Shown here in pieces: positions 34,890-42,027 of a stretch of DNA of 64,000 nt. Where the stretch lies: the NCBI RefSeq assembly GCF_025567045.1, contig NZ_JAOQJK010000001.1:492070-556069 (forward strand), given 5' to 3'. Source of the stretch: Barnesiella propionica (lineage in GTDB: Bacteria; Bacteroidota; Bacteroidia; Bacteroidales; Barnesiellaceae). The position numbers and the translations under genes were made by a program. How positions within the stretch are numbered: position 1 is the first letter of the stretch; every line of letters begins with the position of its first letter. Below the pieces are notes generated by a model that worked only from the letters and a program-made list of their open reading frames with translations, made no database searches and was not told the DNA's origin.

Positions 34890-35504
34890 ATGATAATAAC
34901 TAACCGTGAAGAAGTAATAGATAAAGCGTTCGGCGTATTTGTCAGGATGAACTACGAGAAAGCAAGCATCATCACGCTTGCCAAAGCCTGCGGGGTGACA
35001 AAAACGGGTATCGTTTATTATTTTCCGCACAAGTTGGATTTATTCATGGCTGTGGCGGACAAATACGTGCTAAAAATGCACGAACCGGAAAACAAGTTTG
35101 CCGCTCCTGCCGATACGTTGACGGAGTTCATCGGGCAATACGTGGCGGGAGTAGCCGCTTCCATGAAAAGGATTGTTGAACTGATTGGCGATAATAGCAG
35201 CCCGCATGATTGTAGTCCTAACTTCTACTACTTTCATTTCCTGTCACAAGTGCGCATGTACTATCCGGGTATCAGGCAGAAAATTGAGAAAATCTACCGA
35301 CAAGACTATGACCTATGGGAGAAAGTCATACAGAAGGCAAAAGAAAGCGGGGAAATCAGGAGCAACACGGACGTGAAGAAAACGGCTATCTTGTTCCGGC
35401 AAATGTTTTTAGGACTGTCATACGAACAAGCATTTCTGAACGGTCTGAACGTGGACGAACTGGCAGAAAATTTTCGCCATATCTATTCGCTGCTTAAAGC
35501 CTGA
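34890..35504 (+). CDS. TetR/AcrR-family transcriptional regulator
   Basis: 204 residues. The N-terminal helix-turn-helix (ASIITLAKACGVTKTGIVYYFP, residues 28-50) is typical; the C-terminal half is helical and would bind a ligand. A TATCTTCG (one mismatch to the -7 box) lies at 34859-34866. It is followed by the recombinase gene on the same strand, with a TetR-type palindrome between them (35533-35554), so it probably represses the recombinase. Confidence 0.88.
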   Translation: MIITNREEVIDKAFGVFVRMNYEKASIITLAKACGVTKTGIVYYFPHKLDLFMAVADKYVLKMHEPENKFAAPADTLTEFIGQYVAGVAASMKRIVELIGDNSSPHDCSPNFYYFHFLSQVRMYYPGIRQKIEKIYRQDYDLWEKVIQKAKESGEIRSNTDVKKTAILFRQMFLGLSYEQAFLNGLNVDELAENFRHIYSLLKA

Positions 35505-35532
35505 TACTCTTTTGTTTTTTTAACCTCTATTA

Positions 35533-35554
35533 TTTTTGAACAGATGTTCAAAAA
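35533..35554. promoter_or_regulatory. Palindromic operator upstream of recombinase
   Basis: Perfect inverted repeat TTTTTGAAC-AGAT-GTTCAAAAA. The TGAAC-N4-GTTCA core is a usual TetR-family operator form. It ends 16 bases before the -7 box of the recombinase promoter and covers the -33 position. Confidence 0.7.
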
Positions 35555-35569
35555 GTGATATTTTTATCT

Positions 35570-35577
35570 TATCTTTG
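35570..35577 (+). promoter_or_regulatory. -7 box of the recombinase gene
   Basis: TATCTTTG, 22 bases before the ATG at 35600. The -33 region is occupied by the palindrome and has no TTTG at ideal spacing. Its presence rules out the upstream ATG at 35555 as the start. Confidence 0.6.
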
Positions 35578-35599
35578 GAGCGAAGCAAAATTCAGCGAC

Positions 35600-36706
35600 A
35601 TGGATAAGGTTCAGAAACAGAGAGGAAGCATCGTTCTGTACAAGGAAGAAAGAAACGGTGCGGACTACATACGGATAGAGTATGTAAACAGTCAGGCTGT
35701 CGCCCTGCTGCTCGCCCAAGATACGGACGTGGAAAAGACAGGCAATAGTTCTGCCTACATACCTGCCACCGCTTTTAAACTGCCGGATTTCTATGACCGC
35801 TATTCGCCCCACGCCTATATTGATTACAGCCGGGTTTACGTGCGGCATCCCAAACCTAAAAGGGAATACATACTGCCGAGAGGCTACCTCGAACTGCTGG
35901 AACAGAAGCGGTACAGCCTTTCCACCATAAAAGCCTATAAAATCTATTTCAGCGACTTCATGGAATACCACAAGGGGCAAGACCTTGACCTGCTGACGGT
36001 CGAGGACATAAACAGCTATATGCTCCACATGGTAAAGGAAAAGCACATATCCGCCACCCAGCAGAACATGCGCATCAACGCTATCAAGTTCTATTACGAG
36101 AAAGTCCGGAAAGGCAAGCGGCAATATTATGGCGGGATAGCCCGTGCAAAAGAGTACAAGGCATTGCCCGAAGTATTAAGCCGGGAAGAAATGAAAAGCA
36201 TCTTTGCACAGTTATCCAATCGGAAACACAGGTGCATGATTTCTCTTATTTACTCTGCCGGACTACGCCGAAGCGAACTTCTGAACCTGACACCCCAAGA
36301 CATCATCAGCGAACGGATGCTAATCAGGATTGCCGGAAAAGGCAAGAAGTGCAGGTATTCCCTACTGTCGGAAAAGCTGCTCAACGAACTAAGGGCTTAC
36401 TACCGGGAATACAGACCGCAAAAATGGCTTTTTGAGGGCGAACAGGCAGGCGAACAATACTCGCCCAGCGCATTGGTTAAGATATTGAAAGAAGCGGCAA
36501 GGAAAGCCGGAATAAAGCATCGGGTACACCTGCACATGCTCCGGCACACGTTCGCCACCCACCTGCTGGAACAAGGGACAGACCTAAGAACCATACAGGA
36601 ACTTATGGGACATACCGATATAAAAACAACGGCAATTTATCTGCACGTATCGAACGCCTATAAAGCAAAAATCCCCAATCCGCTGGATTGTTTGGATGAT
36701 GATTAG
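35600..36706 (+). CDS. Tyrosine recombinase (XerC/D-type) of element or cassette array
   Basis: 368 residues. Catalytic residues are in order: Arg in YSAGLRRSELL (about residue 222), HxxR in HMLRHTFATHLL (about 311), His in LMGHTDIKTT and Tyr in IYLHVSNAY (about 346). A SAM-like core-binding domain precedes them (RYSLSTIKAYKIYFSDFMEY). The first 85 residues (SIVLYKEERNGADYIRIEYV ...) form an extra N-terminal domain that standard Xer proteins lack. It stands directly before the immunity-gene array, in the same orientation. It could integrate the whole element at the tRNA, shuffle the array, or both. Confidence 0.9.
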   Translation: MDKVQKQRGSIVLYKEERNGADYIRIEYVNSQAVALLLAQDTDVEKTGNSSAYIPATAFKLPDFYDRYSPHAYIDYSRVYVRHPKPKREYILPRGYLELLEQKRYSLSTIKAYKIYFSDFMEYHKGQDLDLLTVEDINSYMLHMVKEKHISATQQNMRINAIKFYYEKVRKGKRQYYGGIARAKEYKALPEVLSREEMKSIFAQLSNRKHRCMISLIYSAGLRRSELLNLTPQDIISERMLIRIAGKGKKCRYSLLSEKLLNELRAYYREYRPQKWLFEGEQAGEQYSPSALVKILKEAARKAGIKHRVHLHMLRHTFATHLLEQGTDLRTIQELMGHTDIKTTAIYLHVSNAYKAKIPNPLDCLDDD

Positions 36707-36759
36707 ACAATGATTTAATAGTGAATAGGAACTACACCATAAGGTGCGTTTATCGAAAA

Positions 36760-36768
36760 ATTATGAAC
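36760..36768 (+). other. attI-like half site at the head of the array
   Basis: ATTATGAAC resembles the right edge of the hairpin repeats (CCATTATCAAC in repeat 1). It lies between the recombinase stop and the first array gene, the place of attI in an integron. A short hairpin (CACC-ATAA-GGTG, 36735-36746) stands beside it. Confidence 0.4.
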
Positions 36769-36784
36769 AATTAGAGTACACGAT

Positions 36785-37120
36785 ATGAGAAATGAAATTT
36801 TACAGTTGAAAGATTTAGGTCGTATGCCTAATGAAAGTATCAATGATTCTGATAGCATTGATGAGTTGATAAATGCTTATGATACTTTATTAGAACAAAT
36901 ACAATTCCCCATATCATTTGATGAAGCTATGGTGTTGGTACAAATCTTCCCTGAAAATGCTTTTTATGATTTGCAGTGGAGCTTACTAAGACTTGTAGAG
37001 TCCGTTTGTGTTGATGATGATAGGTATATTCAATTAATAAACTCTTGCCCAAGTCAAGAATGGCGGGACACTCTAAATGCTCGCTATGCAAATTATAAAA
37101 AGGCACAAGAGGTAAAGTAA
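36785..37120 (+). CDS. Array gene 1: acidic hypothetical protein, possible immunity protein
   Basis: 111 residues, acidic, no signal peptide or membrane segment, no family recognised. It is the first gene after the recombinase and ends 1 base before hairpin repeat 1. Size, charge and context fit a cytoplasmic immunity protein, but that is inference from the neighbours. Confidence 0.65.
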   Translation: MRNEILQLKDLGRMPNESINDSDSIDELINAYDTLLEQIQFPISFDEAMVLVQIFPENAFYDLQWSLLRLVESVCVDDDRYIQLINSCPSQEWRDTLNARYANYKKAQEVK

Positions 37121-37121
37121 G

Positions 37122-37178
37122 TTCATAACAAGCCGGGATAACGGACTAACGCCGTTCCCCGTCCAGCCATTATCAACC
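37122..37178 (+). repeat. attC-like hairpin repeat 1
   Basis: Outer arms GTTCATAA and TTATCAAC; inner stem CGGG-AT-AACGG with CCGTT-C-CCCG, so two bases bulge on the left and one on the right. It begins 1 base after the stop of gene 1. Confidence 0.75.
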
Positions 37179-37193
37179 ATAAAACGTAGAAAT

Positions 37194-37784
37194 ATGTACG
37201 AAGAATTTTTAGAAAAAAGCCTCAATAGCAAGAGGCAAGCAGTAGATGATACTTTTATTGCTAAATATGCTGATTTGTCTTATCCCGAACTGAATACTTT
37301 ATGGCAGGAGGTCGGGTTAGGAAGTTTTTGTAATGGGCTGTTTAAGCTCATCAATCCATCCGATTATCAGGATGTGATAAACTCCTGTTTTGAAAAGGAG
37401 GATGACCAATCATTTCTACCATTCATGTGTACGGCTTTCGGCGATCTCTTTGCCTATGTAAAGAATCCGAGACTGAATAATTACGTCGTTTATCTGAATG
37501 TCAGATACGGAACATATTTAATACTTCCTGCCAATCTTCGTGCGATTTTTAATAAGGTAATGGTAAATGAAAGTTTCTTGAAAGGCTGGTTTGATTTAGA
37601 AAATTATCCTATAATACAAGAAAAACTCGGAACTCCAGATTATGACGAGTGTTTTGGATATTCTCTACTTTTGGCTTTGGGAGGAAGTGAAGATATTGAA
37701 AACATCAAGATAGTCAAGACTATTCCGTACATTGACATTTGTACCCAAACAATCGGCGAATTTGAAATTGCAGATAAATGGTGA
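37194..37784 (+). CDS. Array gene 2: DUF1851 (Tdi1-like) T6SS immunity protein
   Basis: 196 residues. GSFCNGLFKLINPSDYQDVI and FLPFMCTAFGDLFAYV, followed by the closing LALGGSEDIENIKIVKTIP, match the GAD-like/DUF1851 architecture of T6SS immunity proteins that neutralise DNA-targeting or ADP-ribosylating toxins. No effector gene is next to it, so it is an orphan immunity gene. A relic with a related C-terminus lies at 50211-50325 on the opposite strand. Confidence 0.75.
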   Translation: MYEEFLEKSLNSKRQAVDDTFIAKYADLSYPELNTLWQEVGLGSFCNGLFKLINPSDYQDVINSCFEKEDDQSFLPFMCTAFGDLFAYVKNPRLNNYVVYLNVRYGTYLILPANLRAIFNKVMVNESFLKGWFDLENYPIIQEKLGTPDYDECFGYSLLLALGGSEDIENIKIVKTIPYIDICTQTIGEFEIADKW

Positions 37785-37795
37785 ATATAGAATAG

Positions 37796-37852
37796 GTTGA
37801 TAACAACGCAGGATAACGGCAAGCCGTTCCCTGCTGAACCATTAGTAGCAAT
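37796..37852 (+). repeat. attC-like hairpin repeat 2
   Basis: Same frame: GTTGATAACAA, inner stem GCAGG-AT-AACGGC with GCCGTT-C-CCTGC, then CCATTAGTAGCAA. The CAGG/CCTG pair replaces CGGG/CCCG of repeat 1, which is a compensating change. Confidence 0.7.
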
Positions 37853-37869
37853 CAGAAACAAATAGTAGT

Positions 37870-38817
37870 ATGGAACATTTCAAAGAAGTACCAGATGTAA
37901 ATCGGTTAATAATATCTCCTCTCTATTTAAGAGAAGGATTAGAGTTTGCAAAAAATCAAGGCTATAATGATATTTTAATATCAACGGACGACATCGGCAT
38001 CAGTGGTGTTTCCTGTAAACACACATTAAATGTAAGTCTAATATGTGAATATGATTTTATTGAAACCTTGATTATTTCAGGGTACGACTTTACAATAGAA
38101 CCATGCAATTTAAATCAACTAAGTGTTTTACCGCACTTAAAAAAATTGGGACTTTGGATTGACAAGGTCTTTACTATTGATTTCAGTTTGTTTCCCAAAC
38201 TTGAAGAATTGAAGTATTATCATACAAAACAAACAGAAAATGTAGATACTTTAATAAACTTGAAACGACTGCATATTTATAATCTCAAATCAGAAGATTT
38301 GAAAGAACTGAAAAGCATGAATTTGTTAGAAGAACTGACACTATGGGATGCCAAAAATATAAATTTGAATGGTTTATGTCAATTAACTAACATAAGAACG
38401 TTGGAGATTGTTCGTTCTCGAAAAATGATAGATATTAGAGGTTTATGTAATTCAAATAGACTTAAAGAATTATCATTATATTATTGCAATAACATAACGG
38501 ACATTAGTGTTTTGAACCGTTTATCAAGAGTTAAAATACTTAGATTACGTAACTGTAAACGACTTCAAGATTTAACCCAATTAGTACCCAACAATACGAT
38601 TAAGCAGATTAGTATTTCAAGTCTAAAAGACTTGAAATTTTTGGCAGGAATGAAGAAACTCAAATTCTTGCATTTTGATGATGTAATTGATGGAGATATA
38701 TCCCCATTATTGGACTCTTCTTTAGAGTTTGTAGGTATGGTTTCAAAAAAGAAATATTCCCATACAGAAAAGGAAGTGAACCTAATACTGGAAAGAAACC
38801 GATTGAATAATAAATAG
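37870..38817 (+). CDS. Array gene 3: leucine-rich-repeat protein, possible immunity protein
   Basis: 315 residues. From residue 75 on there are seven or more leucine-rich repeats of about 22 residues (LPHLKKLGLWI, LINLKRLHIYNL, MNLLEELTLWDA, LTNIRTLEIVRS, SNRLKELSLYYC). No signal peptide. LRR proteins of this kind occur among polymorphic-toxin immunity proteins, where the solenoid binds the toxin. The function is inferred from context only. Confidence 0.7.
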   Translation: MEHFKEVPDVNRLIISPLYLREGLEFAKNQGYNDILISTDDIGISGVSCKHTLNVSLICEYDFIETLIISGYDFTIEPCNLNQLSVLPHLKKLGLWIDKVFTIDFSLFPKLEELKYYHTKQTENVDTLINLKRLHIYNLKSEDLKELKSMNLLEELTLWDAKNINLNGLCQLTNIRTLEIVRSRKMIDIRGLCNSNRLKELSLYYCNNITDISVLNRLSRVKILRLRNCKRLQDLTQLVPNNTIKQISISSLKDLKFLAGMKKLKFLHFDDVIDGDISPLLDSSLEFVGMVSKKKYSHTEKEVNLILERNRLNNK

Positions 38818-38871
38818 CTACTAACAAACCGGGCTAACGCTTACAGCGTTCCCCGCTTAGCCATTATAAAC
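38818..38871 (+). repeat. attC-like hairpin repeat 3
   Basis: CTACTAACAA, stem CGGG-CT-AACGC with GCGTT-C-CCCG, then AGCCATTATAAAC. It begins at the base after the stop codon of gene 3. Confidence 0.75.
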
Positions 38872-38884
38872 AGTAATGCAAAAT

Positions 38885-39634
38885 ATGAAACAGAAAATAT
38901 ACCATATCATTATCTTTTTACTCTTTTGGTTTTGTGGAGTAGCCTATTCACAAAATCCCAAAGCAGATATTTTGCAGCAAGACCTTTCGGGCTTGTTTGA
39001 CAATTTAAGCATGATTGGCATATTAGGAGAAGATTGTAGCCGAATTGATATTCATATTACCGAAGTTCGGAAAATGGATAGTAGAGAATATGAGATAAAG
39101 GGTATCAGTCGTACCCGATTATCCGTAATCTGTCCGTTTAAGGGAAAGGTTTGTGTAGATAGCATTTCTTCCTGTTCCCAAATGATAAAAAGTGAATATA
39201 CGGAATTGGACGGTTTCATATACGGGTATTACTCGTTTGCGGAATACGGAGATAAACGATATAGCGGTACATTCTCCGGTTCTTTCAAGCAGGGGTATCG
39301 GATGAGCGGACAGCAAATAGAGAAAGGACGGAATGAAATAGCAGAACTGAAATTGAACTTATCTGAATATCGGGGTAAGTGGAAATCCGCAAAGGGACTG
39401 ACAAAAGTCTGTTCTTGGGCAGATGAGATTATACCCGATACTCCTGCAAACTTCTGCCTGTTTAATGATGCAGGCGAATGGATTGTATCACCGAAATATC
39501 GTAAGAATGGTTGGGAAAATCTATATAATGCCTATCACAATGAAAATCTGACAACGGACGAGATACAAAAGGCTCGTGAGGTGGAAGAACAGGAATGGTG
39601 GGTAAATAAAAGCCAATCATGCAAAGTAATTTGA
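38885..39634 (+). CDS. Array gene 4: exported hypothetical protein, possible immunity protein
   Basis: 249 residues from the ATG at 38885 (an ATG at 38876 adds three residues). The N-terminus is a signal peptide (IYHIIIFLLFWFCGVAYSQ), so the product is periplasmic or surface-bound. The body has a beta-rich middle (DGFIYGYYSFAEYGDKRYSG) and no known domain. A periplasmic location suits immunity to a wall- or membrane-attacking effector. Confidence 0.7.
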   Translation: MKQKIYHIIIFLLFWFCGVAYSQNPKADILQQDLSGLFDNLSMIGILGEDCSRIDIHITEVRKMDSREYEIKGISRTRLSVICPFKGKVCVDSISSCSQMIKSEYTELDGFIYGYYSFAEYGDKRYSGTFSGSFKQGYRMSGQQIEKGRNEIAELKLNLSEYRGKWKSAKGLTKVCSWADEIIPDTPANFCLFNDAGEWIVSPKYRKNGWENLYNAYHNENLTTDEIQKAREVEEQEWWVNKSQSCKVI

Positions 39635-39690
39635 GTTTATAACAAAGCGTGATAACGCCTAACAGCGTTCCCCGCTTAGCCATTACTAAC
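39635..39690 (+). repeat. attC-like hairpin repeat 4
   Basis: GTTTATAACAA, stem GCG-TGAT-AACGC with GCGTT-CCC-CGC, then AGCCATTACTAAC. It begins at the base after the stop of gene 4. Confidence 0.75.
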
Positions 39691-39707
39691 AATACGAATA
39701 ACTCTTT

Positions 39708-40100
39708 ATGATAAAATTCATTTTAGATGCGATGTATTATCAGATATTCATATTTAATAGGGATAAATTTATATTGGAAAATCCACATGAGCGGACGATA
39801 CAGATAATATGTGGAATATTATTTCTTCCTGTTATAGTATTGACGTATCTACTGATAAAGGAGAATTTCAATTATAAAACCCCTTTTGTGTTTTTTATCA
39901 TAATCTATGTTTTACTATACAAGACATTCTGTTCGTATTATATCAAAAGGAAAAAAGGTATGGAAATTATAAGGAGTAAACCTCTAATATTTAATAGCCA
40001 AAAGATTTCTTCCTTCATATCATGGATGATTTATCCCATTTTGGTTGTATTACTTTATTTTATAATAACACATCGTCATTGGCTAAAAATTATACAATAA
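39708..40100 (+). CDS. Array gene 5: small membrane protein
   Basis: 130 residues with three hydrophobic segments (IICGILFLPVIVLTYLLI, FVFFIIIYVLLYKTF, WMIYPILVVLLYFIIT). No family recognised. In context a candidate inner-membrane immunity protein. AT-rich codons. Confidence 0.6.
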   Translation: MIKFILDAMYYQIFIFNRDKFILENPHERTIQIICGILFLPVIVLTYLLIKENFNYKTPFVFFIIIYVLLYKTFCSYYIKRKKGMEIIRSKPLIFNSQKISSFISWMIYPILVVLLYFIITHRHWLKIIQ

Positions 40101-40111
40101 AGATTTAATAA

Positions 40112-40166
40112 GTTAGTAACAACGAAAGATAGCATCTGACGATGCTCCTTTCTAACCAATAGCGTA
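40112..40166 (+). repeat. attC-like hairpin repeat 5
   Basis: GTTAGTAACAA, stem GAAAG-AT-AGCATC with GATGCT-C-CTTTC, then CCAATAGCGTAC. The stem bases differ almost completely from repeats 1-4, yet both arms changed together and the bulges (AT left, C right) are kept. Confidence 0.75.
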
Positions 40167-40171
40167 CATAT

Positions 40172-40594
40172 ATGAATAATGTAACAAGAGTAAGAATTGT
40201 ATATGAATGTAGCATAATAGGTGTTGTTTTGCTGACATTCTTAAAAGGTATGTTCCCATACATGGGAGCATGGTGGCGAGTAGCCCTTATTACTTCACTT
40301 GTAGGATTGTGGTTTTCACTATCTTATCTGAAACGGTATAATTATAAATGGGGGTTCAATTACATAGGAAATCATTTATACATTAACCTCTTATTGAAAG
40401 TACAGAAGTGGTTTCAGAACGCTACAATCATAGCCTTATTGATACCTGTATTCTTAAAAGACCTCTTGTATAATCAATATTGCTTAGTAGCATATATATT
40501 GCTTGTAGGTATGTTCTTGGGCGTGAAGCTGGCTACTTACACAGTAGAGTACGCTATATATAAAAGTAAATTCATTGGTAACAAGGAAAGATAA
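40172..40594 (+). CDS. Array gene 6: membrane protein
   Basis: 140 residues, four hydrophobic segments (IVYECSIIGVVLLTFL, WWRVALITSLVGLWFSL, NATIIALLIPVFL, LVAYILLVGMFLGVKLATY). No family recognised. Its stop codon lies within hairpin repeat 6, showing how tightly gene and repeat are joined. Confidence 0.6.
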   Translation: MNNVTRVRIVYECSIIGVVLLTFLKGMFPYMGAWWRVALITSLVGLWFSLSYLKRYNYKWGFNYIGNHLYINLLLKVQKWFQNATIIALLIPVFLKDLLYNQYCLVAYILLVGMFLGVKLATYTVEYAIYKSKFIGNKER

Positions 40595-40630
40595 CCCCTG
40601 AACGCTTTCCCTCACCAAACCATTATGAAT
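40575..40630 (+). repeat. attC-like hairpin repeat 6 (divergent)
   Basis: TTGGTAACAAGG, GAAAGATAACC, CGCTTTC and CCATTATGAAT keep the frame, but the inner stem is shorter (GGAAAG with CTTTCC). It contains the stop of gene 6 and the ATG of gene 7. Confidence 0.6.
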
Positions 40631-41083
40631 AAAGGAATAAAAAAGACAGATAACTATTTTGAACGAGTGAAGCAGCGTGCAAACCGGACGAATTACAGAT
40701 ACTATTTTTTTGACTACCTATATTTCAAGGGAGAGGTTTGGGGCAAGAAGATAGGGCGGATGTCAGGTTTTATACTGCTGTTTTGGTATTGGTGGTGGGT
40801 AGTAGTTCTGCCCGGCAACTTTCTCCTGATTAACAATGTACCGCAATGGTCGTCCTTACATCTTGGCTATTTAGGTGCAATGTTTTTGCTTATTTGTGTA
40901 TTTATTCTTGCACGATACAGGAAAGCCCGTGTACAGGCATTGTTGAACCGCTACCGCCGCTCTAAGCATATCAGCGCAGTACAGGCATATTTTCTGTTCC
41001 TGCTGCCCTTTGTACTTTTCTTCTTAGAAACATGGCTGTTCGATGAATGGGGTTGGACGGATTGCGTGAAGTGGAACAAATGA
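40625..41083 (+). CDS. Array gene 7: membrane protein, last of array
   Basis: 152 residues, three or four hydrophobic segments (GFILLFWYWWWVVVLPG, LGYLGAMFLLICVFIL, YFLFLLPFVLFFLETWLF). Codon composition is intermediate between the array and the GC-rich core. No hairpin repeat follows before the AraC gene, so it may be the array's fixed end or a gene of the element itself. Confidence 0.6.
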   Translation: MNKGIKKTDNYFERVKQRANRTNYRYYFFDYLYFKGEVWGKKIGRMSGFILLFWYWWWVVVLPGNFLLINNVPQWSSLHLGYLGAMFLLICVFILARYRKARVQALLNRYRRSKHISAVQAYFLFLLPFVLFFLETWLFDEWGWTDCVKWNK

Positions 41084-41111
41084 TATGTCATTCATATATA
41101 AAACATCAGAT

Positions 41112-41954
41112 ATGGAACAACGGATTACATCATTATTGCTTCCCGCTCCCGAAGCGGAGTTGGAAGCGTCCTGCAAGGAACTGGACGAAAAGGTAACATG
41201 GCTGCTGCACAACAGCCGGAAAATGGACAACTACTTGGAACTTGAACCGTTCAGCAAGGACGGGCGGCTGTGCGCCCACGTGTGCGACACGCTCAAAAGC
41301 CTGCCGGAAACGCCGACACTGGCGGCATACAAGGACTACAAGGCAATCATTATCCTGCTGGGTATGTCCACCACCCATTACGCCATACTTGACGAACTGG
41401 CGGAACAGCACCGCAAGCGGGACGAGATACCCGAACTGACCGCCTACTGCGATGCGCTCCACTGGATGCGACCGGGACGGCAGTACCTCTGCAACGTGTA
41501 CAACACGGTATGCCACGCTTTCCACCTGCTGCGGAGAAACCCGGTAAGGGGCAACCGACTGCTGGTGACGGAAAAGGAACTGCGCCACGCCGAACGGATG
41601 CTGCCGGAACTGGGCAGGCAGACGTTCACCGAAATGGTACGTCTGAAAGGCTACATGGTCTATGATGCCGAGAAACTGGCGGACAAATGCGGCATGGAAT
41701 ACGGCTCGTTCCGGCGAAAGGTAAAGAAAATGACCGGGTACACGGCTAAGGAATGGGTGATAAAGGAACGGGTAAAGGACGTGGAACACTACCTGTTGAA
41801 CACAAACCTCACGCTTACCGAAGTGGCGTTCACCACCGGGTTCGCATCGACATCGAACCTGAACGACTTCTGCAAGGCGTATCTTTTAGATACCCCCGGA
41901 GAAATACGCAGAAAAGCGCAGGAAACAAGAAAATGCACAGTTACAAGAACGTAA
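41112..41954 (+). CDS. AraC-family transcriptional regulator
   Basis: 280 residues from the ATG at 41112 (an in-frame ATG at 41085 adds nine residues at the boundary of the array). The C-terminal 100 residues form the two helix-turn-helix units: MVYDAEKLADKCGMEYGSFRR and LTLTEVAFTTGFASTSNLND with GEIRRKA. The N-terminal part is a helical domain with no known ligand fold. It precedes rteC in a GC-rich stretch and probably takes part in excision or transfer control. Confidence 0.85.
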   Translation: MEQRITSLLLPAPEAELEASCKELDEKVTWLLHNSRKMDNYLELEPFSKDGRLCAHVCDTLKSLPETPTLAAYKDYKAIIILLGMSTTHYAILDELAEQHRKRDEIPELTAYCDALHWMRPGRQYLCNVYNTVCHAFHLLRRNPVRGNRLLVTEKELRHAERMLPELGRQTFTEMVRLKGYMVYDAEKLADKCGMEYGSFRRKVKKMTGYTAKEWVIKERVKDVEHYLLNTNLTLTEVAFTTGFASTSNLNDFCKAYLLDTPGEIRRKAQETRKCTVTRT

Positions 41955-41992
41955 TGTGAAAAATCAAGAATAAAACTGATTTTTTATGCCCG

Positions 41993-42023
41993 TAACTTTG
42001 TGCTTCATAAAAGATAAGCACAA
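41993..42023 (+). promoter_or_regulatory. rteC promoter with overlapping palindrome
   Basis: TAACTTTG (41993-42000) is a -7 box. An 8-bp perfect inverted repeat (TTGTGCTT, 41998-42005, and AAGCACAA, 42016-42023) covers the box and the predicted start, an operator or early RNA hairpin. Confidence 0.55.
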
Positions 42024-42027
42024 GGTT

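Larger units (their letters stand above)
36760..41083 (+). mobile_element. Array of immunity-like gene cassettes with attC-like hairpins
   Basis: Seven genes in one direction, six of them followed by the hairpin repeat. Spacing from repeat to repeat is 674, 1022, 817, 477 and 463 bases. The genes are AT-richer than the flanking element and lack individual promoters that I can see. The layout resembles an integron cassette array, or rAID clusters of gut Bacteroidales. Confidence 0.65.

Noticed and set aside
36760..40630. CRISPR-like interpretation of the regular repeats
   Set aside because: Spacers are full genes of 390-950 bases and repeats are imperfect hairpins; no cas genes are present.
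41133..41789. 218-residue minus-strand frame opposite the AraC gene
   Set aside because: Shadow of a GC-rich gene with a clear AraC domain in the other frame.
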